A stretch of DNA of 64,000 bases from Methanopyrus sp. SNP6. GTDB taxonomy: Archaea; JAADCQ01; Methanopyri; Methanopyrales; Methanopyraceae. Of the stretch, positions 45,753-54,059 are shown in pieces (positions within the stretch are counted from its first letter, which is position 1; every line of letters starts with the position of its first letter). The stretch spans positions 915,619 to 979,618 of the forward strand of contig NZ_CP019436.1 in the NCBI RefSeq assembly GCF_002201895.1, given 5' to 3'. Both the position numbers and the translations under genes were made by a program. Under the pieces are notes generated by a model. The model had not been told where the DNA came from and did no database searches. It saw only the letters and a program-made list of their open reading frames with translations.

Positions 45753-46616
45753 TTGTTAGACTCAGACACTCGCGTACTCGTGCAGGGTATCACGGGCCGG
45801 CACGGGAGTTTCCATACGAAACTGATGCTGGAGTACGGAACCGAGATCGTTGCCGGAGTAACTCCCGGTCGAGGCGGCCAAGAAGTTCACGGGGTCCCTG
45901 TCTACGACACCGTCGAAGAAGCCGTCGAAGAGGCCGACGCCGAAGCTTCCGTCATTTTCGTTCCCGCTCCGCATGCACCCGACGCGGTCATGGAAGCTAT
46001 CGAGGCGAAGCTTGACCCCATCGTCGTGATCACCGAACACATACCGGCCCATGATACCATGCGGTTCGTTGAGCTGGCTCGGCGGGAAGGTATTCGCATC
46101 ATCGGCCCCAACACTCCCGGGATCATCGTACCGCCGGAGCGGGTGAAGCTAGGGATCATGCCTCATCAGGTATTCATCGAAGGCGAAGTAGCCGTAGCGT
46201 CCAGGAGTGGTACTCTCACGTACGAGATCGTCCAGGCGATGACCGAGGCAGGACTCGGCCAGTCCCTCTGCATGGGACTCGGAGGCGACCAGATCGTCGG
46301 AACTACCTTCATAGACTTCCTGGAATACGTCCAGGAGGACGACCGCACTGAGGCCGTGGTCCTCATCGGGGAGATAGGTGGAAACGCGGAAGAGCTCGCC
46401 GCCGAGTACATCGCGGAAACCGACTTCCCGAAACCCGTCGTCGCCTACATCGCCGGCCGTCACGCCCCACCAGGTAAACGTATGGGCCATGCCGGCGCCA
46501 TCATCGAGAGAGGTCGTGGAACCGCAGAGTCCAAGATTAAGGCCTTCCGGAAGGCAGGAGTTGACGTAGCCGAGAAGCCGTGGGAAGTGCCGGAGCTGCT
46601 TCGGGAGTACCTTTAG
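45753..46616 (+). CDS. sucD: Succinyl-CoA ligase alpha subunit
   Basis: The CoA-binding subunit with the phosphohistidine loop [13 protein letters not shown] near residue 247, the [12 protein letters not shown] CoA-binding start and [13 protein letters not shown] at 45753 gives 287 residues, the family length. The pantoate kinase gene follows immediately (TAGTTG). Confidence 0.95.
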   Translation: MLDSDTRVLVQGITGRHGSFHTKLMLEYGTEIVAGVTPGRGGQEVHGVPVYDTVEEAVEEADAEASVIFVPAPHAPDAVMEAIEAKLDPIVVITEHIPAHDTMRFVELARREGIRIIGPNTPGIIVPPERVKLGIMPHQVFIEGEVAVASRSGTLTYEIVQAMTEAGLGQSLCMGLGGDQIVGTTFIDFLEYVQEDDRTEAVVLIGEIGGNAEELAAEYIAETDFPKPVVAYIAGRHAPPGKRMGHAGAIIERGRGTAESKIKAFRKAGVDVAEKPWEVPELLREYL

Positions 46617-47465
46617 TTGAAGTTCCCCGTCCCCGGTGCCCTTACGGGATTTTTTCATCCGCAGCCCGGTAAGACGCCGAAAGACACAGGATCGCCCGGC
46701 TTCGGCTTAGCCGTTGATTCCGTCGTGACAGTACGTGTCCGACGCCTACGTGCTGAGCGTCTCAGGGTTCGCGCAGACCACCCCATCGACTCTCGAATAG
46801 CCCGGAAGTGCTACGAGGTGCTCGATCCCGATGGGGGACTCAGCGTTCGTTACGAATTCTCCGTACCTCCCGGTTGCGGATTAGGGACTAGTGCGGCCTC
46901 CGCCCTGGGAACGTTGGCGGCCGGGGCCGCCGAGATGGGTCTCGAGGTGAGCCCCGAGTGGGTCGCACGTCGCGCTTACGAGATAGAGCTAGAGCTAGGT
47001 ACGGGTATCGGTGACGTGGTAACGATCTGGCACGGCGGAGCCGTCCTCCGGGCTGGACCCGGGTACCCCGACGAGGTTCCTATCCACCGAATACCCGTCG
47101 AACCGGATCTCCGTGTCTTGATCTACGATCCTCAACCTATCGAGACTCGCGATGTACTCGATGGACTTTCTGGCACCGAGGTGGCTCTCAGGTACCTGAG
47201 AGAACTCGAGAGGCACCCTGATCTCGAACTCGCACTCCGTAGGTCGTTGGAGTTCGCCGAACGGCTCGGATTCTCCGAAGAAGCCAAGCTCGCCAGAAAG
47301 CTCTCTCACGAGCACCTGGGAGCTTCGATCGCCATGCTCAGTCGAACAGTTTTCGCGGTATCGTGGGAACACGACCCGCGAGCCGATGTCGATCTCCCTG
47401 TGTTCTACAGCTCCTTCCCGGAAATCATTTCAGGAATCTTCGAATTCAGTGTGGATGGGGATTGA
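46617..47465 (+). CDS. Pantoate kinase (archaeal GHMP family)
   Basis: Phosphorylates pantoate, the first archaeal-specific step to coenzyme A; the product is used by the ligase at 25036. The GHMP signature PPGCGLGTSAASALG lies near residues 85-99; the N-terminal PGALTGFFHPQPG and the VFYSSFPEIISGIF end also fit. TTG at 46617 directly follows sucD, so supply of CoA is tied to acetyl-CoA and succinyl-CoA genes. 282 residues, typical of the family. Confidence 0.9.
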   Translation: MKFPVPGALTGFFHPQPGKTPKDTGSPGFGLAVDSVVTVRVRRLRAERLRVRADHPIDSRIARKCYEVLDPDGGLSVRYEFSVPPGCGLGTSAASALGTLAAGAAEMGLEVSPEWVARRAYEIELELGTGIGDVVTIWHGGAVLRAGPGYPDEVPIHRIPVEPDLRVLIYDPQPIETRDVLDGLSGTEVALRYLRELERHPDLELALRRSLEFAERLGFSEEAKLARKLSHEHLGASIAMLSRTVFAVSWEHDPRADVDLPVFYSSFPEIISGIFEFSVDGD

Positions 47466-47468
47466 GAA

Positions 47469-47645
47469 ATGTGTGAGTTCACCGTCAAGCTAGGTGGTGA
47501 GGTGATCGCGGAGGACGTCCTATATCTGGAGGTGATGGAGGATGGTGTCTTACTGCGTGACGTGATGGGTGAGGAGAAGGTGGTCGAAAGTGCCCGGATC
47601 AAGCGCATCGACATGGACGAGCACGTGGTGGAGCTCGAGCGCTGA
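47469..47645 (+). CDS. cooT: CooT-like nickel-binding protein, 58 aa
   Basis: A tiny protein beginning MCEFTVKLGGEVIAEDVLYL with a single cysteine at position 2. Its beta-rich pattern (VLLRDVMGEEKVV, then DMDEHVVELE) matches the CooT family that binds nickel at a dimer of Cys2 and aids CODH maturation. The ATG at 47469 follows pantoate kinase by three bases and is 17 kb downstream of cdhA in the same direction. Short length made it easy to miss. Function by family resemblance. Confidence 0.78.
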   Translation: MCEFTVKLGGEVIAEDVLYLEVMEDGVLLRDVMGEEKVVESARIKRIDMDEHVVELER

Positions 47646-47681
47646 CCTCCAGCTCAGGTCCCGACCCCGGTCGCCGAGGAT

Positions 47682-47700
47682 CGTTATGTATACCATAACG
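47682..47700. repeat. Inverted repeat in the cooT-pyrF gap
   Basis: Arms cgttatg and cataacg flank tatac, a perfect 7-bp inverted repeat with a 5-base centre, in an 87-base convergent gap. It is not followed by a T run, so a terminator is not proved; a protein-binding site is also possible. Confidence 0.4.
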
Positions 47701-47732
47701 GTTAGGATGGGGCTCGGCGCTCATGGGGCTCA

Positions 47733-48389
47733 TCACCGCTCGGCCGGCCTGGAAGTCATCATCGCCCGAACTAGATCCTTCGCCGCTTCTATGGGATCCT
47801 GCGCTTCCGTGATCGCCCTGCCGATTATCTCGAAATCCGCACCCGCTCGCACCCCGTCACCGGGTGCCGCTCCCTGAGCCCCTACACCCGGGCTGACGAT
47901 GAGCTTATCGGTGATCTTCCGGACCTCCAGGACTCTCTCGGGCCTCGTCGCCGGGGCTACGTACCCGATAACACCGTCGATATCGTCGCATGCTTTAACG
48001 ATGTCCTGGCAGGCTCGATCGTAGAACTCCCGCGCCCCCGGGTGACTCATCGTGGCTACTACGAACACCGGTAGTACTCTCGCACATTCCTCGACGACGT
48101 CCGGACCTACGAATCCGTGGATTATGGTAGCGTCAGCACCGGCTTCGCTCACGCGCTCGACGATCGACCTCGATATCTCCGGAATGTCCGCCGTTTTCAA
48201 ATCCACGAGCAAGAACGACTCCTCTAGAACTCCGGCGACCCGCTCTATACCTGCTACCCCCTCGGCCAGCACCACCTCGTACCCTACTTTGAACCCGTCG
48301 ACGTACCCGTCGAGGGTTTCCGCTATCTCAACCGCACGATCCGGTGATACGTCTAGTGCAACGATCAGGCGCGTATCGGGTTCGAGCAC
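47733..48389 (-). CDS. pyrF: Orotidine 5'-phosphate decarboxylase
   Basis: The last step of UMP synthesis, OMP to UMP. The 218-residue TIM barrel shows LIVALDVSPDRAVEI, the catalytic DLKTADIPE (Asp-Lys-Asp) and SPGVGAQGAAPGDGVRAGAD. GTG at 48389 overlaps the membrane-protein gene by 25 bases. The position next to deoxyhypusine synthase is not functionally obvious. Confidence 0.95.
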   Translation of the reverse strand: MLEPDTRLIVALDVSPDRAVEIAETLDGYVDGFKVGYEVVLAEGVAGIERVAGVLEESFLLVDLKTADIPEISRSIVERVSEAGADATIIHGFVGPDVVEECARVLPVFVVATMSHPGAREFYDRACQDIVKACDDIDGVIGYVAPATRPERVLEVRKITDKLIVSPGVGAQGAAPGDGVRAGADFEIIGRAITEAQDPIEAAKDLVRAMMTSRPAER

Positions 48390-48865
48390 ATGATCGCCCC
48401 CGTCAGCAGTTCCGCGGCGTGGTACCCGAGGTCGAAGGCGATGACGGCGAGTGCCGTGACGTCGTCCAGGATCCCGAGTGCCCAGGTCACCACGGCCCCG
48501 ATCTTGAGTACGGGTCGCAATCCTGTGGGTTCGACTGGGTGAATGACCTCGTCCAGAGTCGCTAGAACCGTGATGACCAGCAAGATGAGTGGGGTTACTT
48601 CGGTGCGCATGATCAGGACGCCGAGAGCTATGATAGCGGCGGCCACGAGGTGGGAGATTTCGTCGAGCTTACCGGCGACGGCGTTACCGAGGACCAGCCC
48701 TAGATACAGGTCAGGCCTTACCCCGGTGGTCACAGAAGCCAGGGCCGCGGCCGCCGCCACGAGCCCGCACAGTAGTGCCCACTGTGGCCGGCTCAGCTCA
48801 TCTACCAAGTCGTCTGTGATCTTCAGCGCGAATCCGGACACCGCCGCCAACTCAGGCCCAATCAT
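48365..48865 (-). CDS. Conserved-looking membrane protein, 166 aa
   Basis: Four to five hydrophobic segments over 166 residues, with several paired acidic residues between them (ITDDLVDE, KLDEISH, LDEVIHP, ILDDV). Such membrane-buried acidic motifs suggest an ion- or lipid-handling role, which is inference. ATG at 48865 overlaps the deoxyhypusine synthase stop by 4 bases (ATGA). Not recognised. Confidence 0.6.
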   Translation of the reverse strand: MIGPELAAVSGFALKITDDLVDELSRPQWALLCGLVAAAAALASVTTGVRPDLYLGLVLGNAVAGKLDEISHLVAAAIIALGVLIMRTEVTPLILLVITVLATLDEVIHPVEPTGLRPVLKIGAVVTWALGILDDVTALAVIAFDLGYHAAELLTGAIMCSNPIRA

Positions 48866-49755
48866 ACGATCCCCAGCCGCTGCATCACACCGGATGCGAG
48901 TAGTGGGAAGATTACCAGGTAGTCACCTACGATGGTGACCACATCGGCGTCTTCTCGCACCTTCTCCCACGATTTACCTTCCTCAAGGGGCGCACCACTG
49001 AGACTCCCTGTTTCGGGTCTATCCATCGTGATCTGAACGGCGTAGTCAAGGCCACCTCGAAGCATCGCGGCCCCCATCGCGAAGTGCTTCGGTACACTTC
49101 CGCCCAAGATGATGGCCCCCAACTCTTCGGCTTCGAAAACGAGGTCCGCGAGGTGGTGCATATCGTCCACGAGGTCCAGATGAAAGTCGTGATCCTGGGA
49201 GTGTATCCACACTTGCAGGCCGACCATCGAGTCCAGTATTCCCGGCGAGTATACCGGTACCCCTTCGTCGGCCGCAGCCTTGAGGAAGCCGCTTTCGAGC
49301 CTCTTTCCCATCTCCCACAGCAGCTCTCGGCAGGATACCCGCCCCGAGAGATCTGAGAGGACTTCCCGCATGAAGCGCTCGAACTCCTCGAACTCTTCGG
49401 TCGGTATGTGAGTATCGTGAACCCGACCATACCCGTCGACGTTGCGCTCTCCCAGGCACACGTGGATACCACCTAGGGCGTCCAGTGCGTCGTGAACTAC
49501 GTTGGCACCGGACGTGATCACGGCGTCGACGAGGCCCTCACGGATGAGTCGCTCGAAGAGCTCGCTAAGTCCACCCACCACCGCGGGGCCGGCTACGGTG
49601 AGGAGGACCGTGACATCGTCCGAAGACCACATCTTCTCCAGAACCCGTGCCGCTCTGCCCAACCTTCCGGCGCCTAACACGCCGACTCGTTCCATCTCTC
49701 GCAGGAACCCATCGAGGTCCATGTCACTTCGATACCTGAACGTTTCACGCTTCAC
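48862..49755 (-). CDS. dys: Deoxyhypusine synthase
   Basis: Transfers an aminobutyl group from spermidine to eIF5A with NAD. The 297-residue protein has the NAD-binding TSGANVVHD segment, a HDTHIPTEEFEEF region, and the catalytic lysine in SVPKHFAMGA, the key family motif. ATG 49755 overlaps the agmatinase stop. It is read together with agmatinase and eIF5A, its amine source and protein substrate. Confidence 0.93.
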   Translation of the reverse strand: MKRETFRYRSDMDLDGFLREMERVGVLGAGRLGRAARVLEKMWSSDDVTVLLTVAGPAVVGGLSELFERLIREGLVDAVITSGANVVHDALDALGGIHVCLGERNVDGYGRVHDTHIPTEEFEEFERFMREVLSDLSGRVSCRELLWEMGKRLESGFLKAAADEGVPVYSPGILDSMVGLQVWIHSQDHDFHLDLVDDMHHLADLVFEAEELGAIILGGSVPKHFAMGAAMLRGGLDYAVQITMDRPETGSLSGAPLEEGKSWEKVREDADVVTIVGDYLVIFPLLASGVMQRLGIV

Positions 49756-50525
49756 CTTTCAGCCACTCCCTTGAGGTACTCGCTCACCAGGCGGGCGGTC
49801 GTCACCGGCGACACGTGACCTTCGACCGTGGGACAGAGCTCGACTATATCCAGGTGAGCACGCTTCCGACCGGCCCATCTCAAGATGTCGGCGCAGAGGT
49901 TGTACGGAAATCCTCCTGGTTCCGGGGTGGTGACCCCCGGGACTACGGACGGGTCCAGGACGTCGAGATCCAGCGACACATAATCCACGTCGTCGATTAC
50001 CTCGGTTATATCTTCGTGATCGACGGAGACCAGGTGTTCATGCTCGCGGAACACGTCGTATTCTTCACGGGACCAACTCCTGACACCTACCAAGAACACT
50101 TCGTCGACGATCTCCAGACAGGCCCGTAGGGCCCCGTCGTGACGTTCGGATCTACGGAGGTCCGGGTGAGCGTCCAGCCAGAGCAAACGCCGTGGAGTGA
50201 GTTCCTGAACGATTTCGGGCGTGATGGAGTGATCGCCGCCGAGCACTAAGAATACCTCGGGTTCGCTTTCAGGCTCGAATTCCCTGAGGTTCCCCTCGTC
50301 TACCAGGGTCAGGATTTCCAGCGGGTCACCGACCTCCGGGTCGTAAAAGTCTAGGGTGGAAGCTGCCAACCTCACGGCGTCTGGAGCTTCGGCTTGCCCG
50401 GTCGGGTACCCTGGGAGCACGCGCTCCCTGGGAAGTCCTACCACGGCTACATCTGGGGATTTCACGTCGTCGGATGAAAACGAGAGTGGGAAGCGGGGCT
50501 CACTCCTCCTCCTTGATTCCAACAA
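49752..50525 (-). CDS. speB: Agmatinase (ureohydrolase family)
   Basis: Hydrolyses agmatine to putrescine and urea with a dimanganese centre. Metal ligand motifs present: GGDHS, DAHPDLR and [10 protein letters not shown] with [11 protein letters not shown]. The product is 257 residues. TTG at 50525 (or 50522) overlaps eIF5A by 26 bases; a GTG at 50465 would remove the FPLSFSSDD segment that looks native. Works with the decarboxylase at 50972. Arginase-type specificity cannot be excluded by eye but the neighbours favour agmatinase. Confidence 0.88.
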   Translation of the reverse strand: MLESRRRSEPRFPLSFSSDDVKSPDVAVVGLPRERVLPGYPTGQAEAPDAVRLAASTLDFYDPEVGDPLEILTLVDEGNLREFEPESEPEVFLVLGGDHSITPEIVQELTPRRLLWLDAHPDLRRSERHDGALRACLEIVDEVFLVGVRSWSREEYDVFREHEHLVSVDHEDITEVIDDVDYVSLDLDVLDPSVVPGVTTPEPGGFPYNLCADILRWAGRKRAHLDIVELCPTVEGHVSPVTTARLVSEYLKGVAER

Positions 50526-50904
50526 TTTTACGCTTGCCCGCTGCCTCCATGTACTCTACCATGGTTCCAGGCTCGAGTTGTGAGGCGAGTTCCTCGTCCT
50601 CCGGCTTCTGAACCTCGAAAGTCTCATAGGTTTCCATATCCATCAACTGCACCGTATCGCCCATATCGGATACTACTTGGGCTGTCTTCCGCTCGATCAC
50701 CGGTACGTCCACTTTCGCGTCCACTGGTTTAGTAAGCGTGCGCTTCTTGCCGTCAAACAGTCCCACCGCTACAATCCGAGCCTTCGCCGAACCGTGCTTG
50801 CCCGGTGAGGACGTGGTGTACTCCACGATCTTACACGGCTCGTCGTCGATCATGATGTACTTGCCCTTCTTAAGCTGCCTAACCTCGACTTTCTTCACGG
50901 CCAC
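50500..50904 (-). CDS. eif5a: Translation initiation factor 5A
   Basis: The 134-residue protein promotes peptide bond formation at difficult sequences and needs hypusine. The modified lysine is K36 in [13 protein letters not shown], followed by an OB-fold C-terminal domain. GTG at 50904. A TTATTAGG TATA-like element near 50951-50958 on the minus strand could be its promoter, in the 67-base divergent gap to the arginine decarboxylase. Confidence 0.96.
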   Translation of the reverse strand: MAVKKVEVRQLKKGKYIMIDDEPCKIVEYTTSSPGKHGSAKARIVAVGLFDGKKRTLTKPVDAKVDVPVIERKTAQVVSDMGDTVQLMDMETYETFEVQKPEDEELASQLEPGTMVEYMEAAGKRKIVGIKEEE

Positions 50905-50971
50905 ATCCAGAACCCCCTTCCCGGGGTGCTACGGCGCGAGCGAGATCCCTCCTAATAAGCTTCGCGAGGGG

Positions 50972-51433
50972 ATGAGATTGCTGGGGGTACCTAAGAAGTA
51001 CGCCCTAGTGTCCGGAACTGGCGAGGCGGATACGTCCCTTGCGGCCTTCGACGCCGCGCTGATCGACGCGGGGATAGGTGATTGCAACCTCGTGGAACTG
51101 TCCAGCATACTCCCCCCGAACGCTGAGGAGGACGACCTCCCGGAGCTCCCACCCGGGTCCATAGTGCCGGCCGTAGTAGCGAAGGCCGTGGGACGCGGCC
51201 GGGTGTCGAGCTGCATCTGTGTAGGGAGACTGGAGTCCGGCCTCGGAATCGTTTCGGAACGGGCCGCCGCCGACAGCGTAGAAACCGTTCGGAGACTCGC
51301 TAAGAGGGACGTCGAGGAAATGGCTAGACTCCGCGGTGAGAAGCTCGTGGATGTGCGCACGGTCACGGCTTCTACCGAGCCCGAGGACGCGGAATGGGCG
51401 GCGGCGGTGGCGGCGGTGGTCTTCTGGGGGTGA
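50972..51433 (+). CDS. pdaD: Pyruvoyl-dependent arginine decarboxylase
   Basis: Makes agmatine from arginine. The proenzyme self-cleaves between two serines, here in ELSSILPPNAE. The pattern ALVSGTGEADTSLAAFDAALIDAGIGDCNL and the closing AAAVAAVVFWG match the Methanocaldococcus enzyme, but are split here by residue runs. ATG at 50972 gives 153 residues; the frame upstream is antisense to eIF5A. Divergent from eIF5A, it completes the set arginine to agmatine to putrescine to hypusine. Confidence 0.9.
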   Translation: MRLLGVPKKYALVSGTGEADTSLAAFDAALIDAGIGDCNLVELSSILPPNAEEDDLPELPPGSIVPAVVAKAVGRGRVSSCICVGRLESGLGIVSERAAADSVETVRRLAKRDVEEMARLRGEKLVDVRTVTASTEPEDAEWAAAVAAVVFWG

Positions 51434-51439
51434 TCTCGA

Positions 51440-52453
51440 GTGAGAGAGACCGTCGAGAAGATCGTCAAGGAGCGGGTTTTACCGGAGGTATCCAAGGTAC
51501 GTCGCGGTTGGGTCGAAGTCGGTAGGGGAGCGGACGGGACTCCGACGATGCGGGTGGACGAAATAGCAGAGCGGGAGTTCCTCCGCGGGTTAGAAGAAGA
51601 AGGCGTGGACGCGAGGGTAATCAGCGAGGAATCCGGTGAGATGCGTGTGGGTGAGGCCCCCGAGGTAACGCTGGTTCTAGATCCGCTCGACGGCTCACAC
51701 AATGCCAGTCGCGGTCTTCCGTTCTACTGTGTTTCAGTCGGTATCGCCGATCCGGAGGCCGAGACCCTAGACGACGTGGAAGAAGGCTTGGTGATTTCGG
51801 AACTGCTGACCTTCGGCCCAGGTGACGTCGAAGAAAAGCCGGTAGTGGAACGCCCGCTGGTTTCGGCCTACTACTACGGATCGGACCGGATGCCGGTCGA
51901 GTTCTCTCGAGGTCGTTTCAAGCTCCGTTGCTTGGGGGCAGTAGCCTTGGAGCTGGCTTTAGTAGGGAAAGGAGCTCTGGACGGGTTCGTGGACGTTCGA
52001 GGCAGTCTGCGCCCCACGGACGTAGCGGGAGCGTTCGGAGCTGCGCGAGGTGAACTAGCATTCATCTTCGCGCGGAGCGGTCGGGAATTGGATCCTTCTG
52101 AGATACCGTTACGACCGGACTTTCGCTTCGAGCTAGCGACGGCACGGAGCGAAGATGAGGCTCGGGAGCTCTTCGAGGCCCTGAAGGAGGACGTGGGTGT
52201 CCGCGTGGTGCAGTGTCTGTTCGGCAAGCATCCCGAGGGACTCTCGGAACACACTCTATGCGGTAAGCTAGGCGAGGAATGCTGCGAGCTGGCTCACGCC
52301 GTAGGTAAGGGAGAGGGTTATGGAGAGGAACTCGCGGACGTGTTCGCCCTCGTCATGAACCTCGCGAATGAGCTCGACGTGGACGTTTTGACGGAACTGC
52401 GGCGTAAGTTTCGGAGGGTGTTCGAATGTTCCGACCGCAGATCGTCGGTGTGA
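51440..52453 (+). CDS. Inositol monophosphatase-like protein with C-terminal MazG-like domain
   Basis: A fusion of two domains in 337 residues. Residues 1-235 are an IMPase/FBPase phosphatase with E63-E64, D81-P-L-D84-G-S and PTDVAGA (in place of the usual WDxAAG). Residues 245-330 hold a MazG/PRA-PH-like helical domain with KLGEECCELAHAV (near 276-288) and EELADVFALVMNLANEL, the ExxEE...ExxD metal pattern. GTG at 51440. NAD kinase overlaps by 28 bases. The first domain could be a fructose bisphosphatase, IMPase or NADP phosphatase; the second probably cleaves a nucleotide diphosphate. Confidence 0.8.
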   Translation: MRETVEKIVKERVLPEVSKVRRGWVEVGRGADGTPTMRVDEIAEREFLRGLEEEGVDARVISEESGEMRVGEAPEVTLVLDPLDGSHNASRGLPFYCVSVGIADPEAETLDDVEEGLVISELLTFGPGDVEEKPVVERPLVSAYYYGSDRMPVEFSRGRFKLRCLGAVALELALVGKGALDGFVDVRGSLRPTDVAGAFGAARGELAFIFARSGRELDPSEIPLRPDFRFELATARSEDEARELFEALKEDVGVRVVQCLFGKHPEGLSEHTLCGKLGEECCELAHAVGKGEGYGEELADVFALVMNLANELDVDVLTELRRKFRRVFECSDRRSSV

Positions 52454-53256
52454 CCGGCAGGACGGACCTGGGTAGAGCAGTGCGGGTTGCGGAGAGAGTG
52501 TGTCGTCTTTGTGACCGGGAAGGATTTGAAGTCATAGTAGATGATTCGCTGGGGATCGGCGAGTACTCCCGAGTCAATTTGAAAGATATGGGTGAAGAGG
52601 TTGACGTGATCGTCACGATCGGCGGTGATGGGACTATACTTCGTGTCTCGAGGATTACGTCGGAGTACGAGGTGCCGATCTTAGGTGTGAACCTCGGAAA
52701 GTTCGGGTTCCTAACCGAGGTGAGTGAGAAAGACCTGAAGGAAGCCGTATCCCGACTCGCCCGGGGAGATTTCAACCTTGAAGAACACCGAAAGCTCAGG
52801 ATAAAGATAGGGGGATCCGACGGAGGAGATGCTCTCAACGAGGTCACCGTGATCACGAGTCGACCTGCTAAGATGATCAAGTACCGGCTATCCATCGACG
52901 GGTTCGAGTTGGAGACCACGTGGGCGGATGGTGTACTCGTGGCGACCCCTACCGGTTCTACCGCCTACTCCCTCTCAGCCGGAGGCCCGATCGTGGAGCC
53001 ACAAGTGGAATGTTCCATTATTACCCCTTTGAACCCGTTCAAGTTGGGGGCGCGGCCCATGGTAGTTTCCATGGACCGACGCGTTGAGATCGACGTGGAC
53101 GACCCCGAGCGCGCCGAGGTCGTAGTCGACGGGCAGGAATACATGGATCTCGACGGCACGGTGTCCGTCACGCGGTCCCCGAACGTGGCGCGGTTCATAC
53201 GGTTCGGGTCGGCGTACTTCGAGCGGTTGAAGGAGAAGTTCCTGAGGTGGGATTGA
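52426..53256 (+). CDS. nadK: NAD kinase
   Basis: Phosphorylates NAD to NADP. Motifs: GGDGTILRVSR, the LGKFGFLTEV loop, WADGVLVATPTGSTAYSLSAGGP and LNPF. 276 residues, ATG at 52426 overlapping the phosphatase fusion. In Methanocaldococcus an IMPase and NAD kinase are one polypeptide (recalled), so the adjacency here suggests a related pairing. Confidence 0.95.
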   Translation: MFRPQIVGVTGRTDLGRAVRVAERVCRLCDREGFEVIVDDSLGIGEYSRVNLKDMGEEVDVIVTIGGDGTILRVSRITSEYEVPILGVNLGKFGFLTEVSEKDLKEAVSRLARGDFNLEEHRKLRIKIGGSDGGDALNEVTVITSRPAKMIKYRLSIDGFELETTWADGVLVATPTGSTAYSLSAGGPIVEPQVECSIITPLNPFKLGARPMVVSMDRRVEIDVDDPERAEVVVDGQEYMDLDGTVSVTRSPNVARFIRFGSAYFERLKEKFLRWD

Positions 53257-53408
53257 TGCTACGCGGCACTATCAAGGAGATCGGTGAGGCGATCTTCCGA
53301 GCGTTTCTAGTGGGTCCGCTGCCTAAGCTTCTAGCACGAGTGTGTTTCATCCTCTGGGTCCGCCTCTACCGCGATGGTCGCGAATGGAGGAGATCACATC
53401 GAGGGTAG
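53256..53408 (+). CDS. Possible small basic protein, 50 aa
   Basis: ATG at 53256 shares its A with the nadK stop (TGATG), a pattern common here for coupled genes. The product is basic, with a hydrophobic amphipathic middle (FRAFLVGPLPKLLARVCFIL) and an Arg-rich end. It overlaps the convergent histone gene by 62 bases. No family recognised; may be spurious. Confidence 0.3.
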   Translation: MLRGTIKEIGEAIFRAFLVGPLPKLLARVCFILWVRLYRDGREWRRSHRG

Positions 53409-53622
53409 CGGCCGCTAGCTCGACATCTTCCGCCTTCACGGTCTTCCTGCCCGCGTGACGGGCCGCGAGAACCGACAACTTCGCCAGTGCTAGGCTGAGG
53501 GATTCGATCACTCGATAGTACTCTTTTTTGGCACTCATCCTGACGCCGAGGACTCCGTCGGCGGATCGAGCCGACTTCTTGAGTATCTCCTCCAGAACGT
53601 TTGTCGGGAGATCGGGGTCCAA
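53347..53622 (-). CDS. Histone-fold protein, 91 aa
   Basis: One histone fold is visible: an initial helix, a long central helix over YYRVIESLSLALAKLSVLAA and the canonical loop HAGRKTVKAEDVELAAATL of archaeal histones. It has a longer N-terminal region (about 30 residues) with GVLGVRMSAKKEY and a short GRGG-rich tail. The start is TTG 53622. Methanopyrus is known for a 154-residue double-fold histone (recalled), so this is a different, single-fold protein. DNA-binding or CENP-S-like roles are possible. Confidence 0.8.
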   Translation of the reverse strand: MDPDLPTNVLEEILKKSARSADGVLGVRMSAKKEYYRVIESLSLALAKLSVLAARHAGRKTVKAEDVELAAATLDVISSIRDHRGRGGPRG

Positions 53623-53660
53623 GCTTTCCCCTCCCCTGGGGGGTACCCGGGGGGACTCAG

Positions 53661-54059
53661 TTGATCACCTACGTTCTCGATACATCAGCATTCATCAAGG
53701 GTGTGCCTCCGGAACTCCTGGACGGCCCCGCTTACACGGTTCCAGAGGTCATCGAGGAGCTTAAGGATGATCTTTCCCGCATGAGGTATGAGGTCGCGTC
53801 GGTGAGAGTCAAGGAACCTGAAGACTGGGCGATTCGCCGCGCGCGCAGGCGCGCTAAGGTCACGGGTGACCTGCCTCGGTTGTCAAAGACGGATCTGAAG
53901 GTTCTCGCGCTCGCTATCGAGTTGATGGAGGAGCAGGACGTAGTCTTGGTTAGCTCCGATTACAGCGTCCAGAACGTGGCGCTTACACTGGGTATTCGGG
54001 TGTACGGGCCCGTCCACGGCGAGGTGGACGAGGTAATCGGGCCGGGGGGACGGCGTTGA
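53661..54059 (+). CDS. Nob1-like PIN-domain endonuclease
   Basis: A PIN-domain nuclease of 132 residues with the acidic set expected: LDTSAFIKG at the start, EVIEELKDD, KTDLKVLALA and SSDYSVQNVALTLG. That last motif is typical of Nob1, which cleaves pre-16S rRNA at its 3' end. A C-terminal zinc ribbon, usual in Nob1, is absent, and the chain ends after GPVHGEVDEVIG. TTG 53661 has a ccgggggg tract upstream. It is coupled to the fusion protein that follows (TTGA). Confidence 0.82.
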   Translation: MITYVLDTSAFIKGVPPELLDGPAYTVPEVIEELKDDLSRMRYEVASVRVKEPEDWAIRRARRRAKVTGDLPRLSKTDLKVLALAIELMEEQDVVLVSSDYSVQNVALTLGIRVYGPVHGEVDEVIGPGGRR

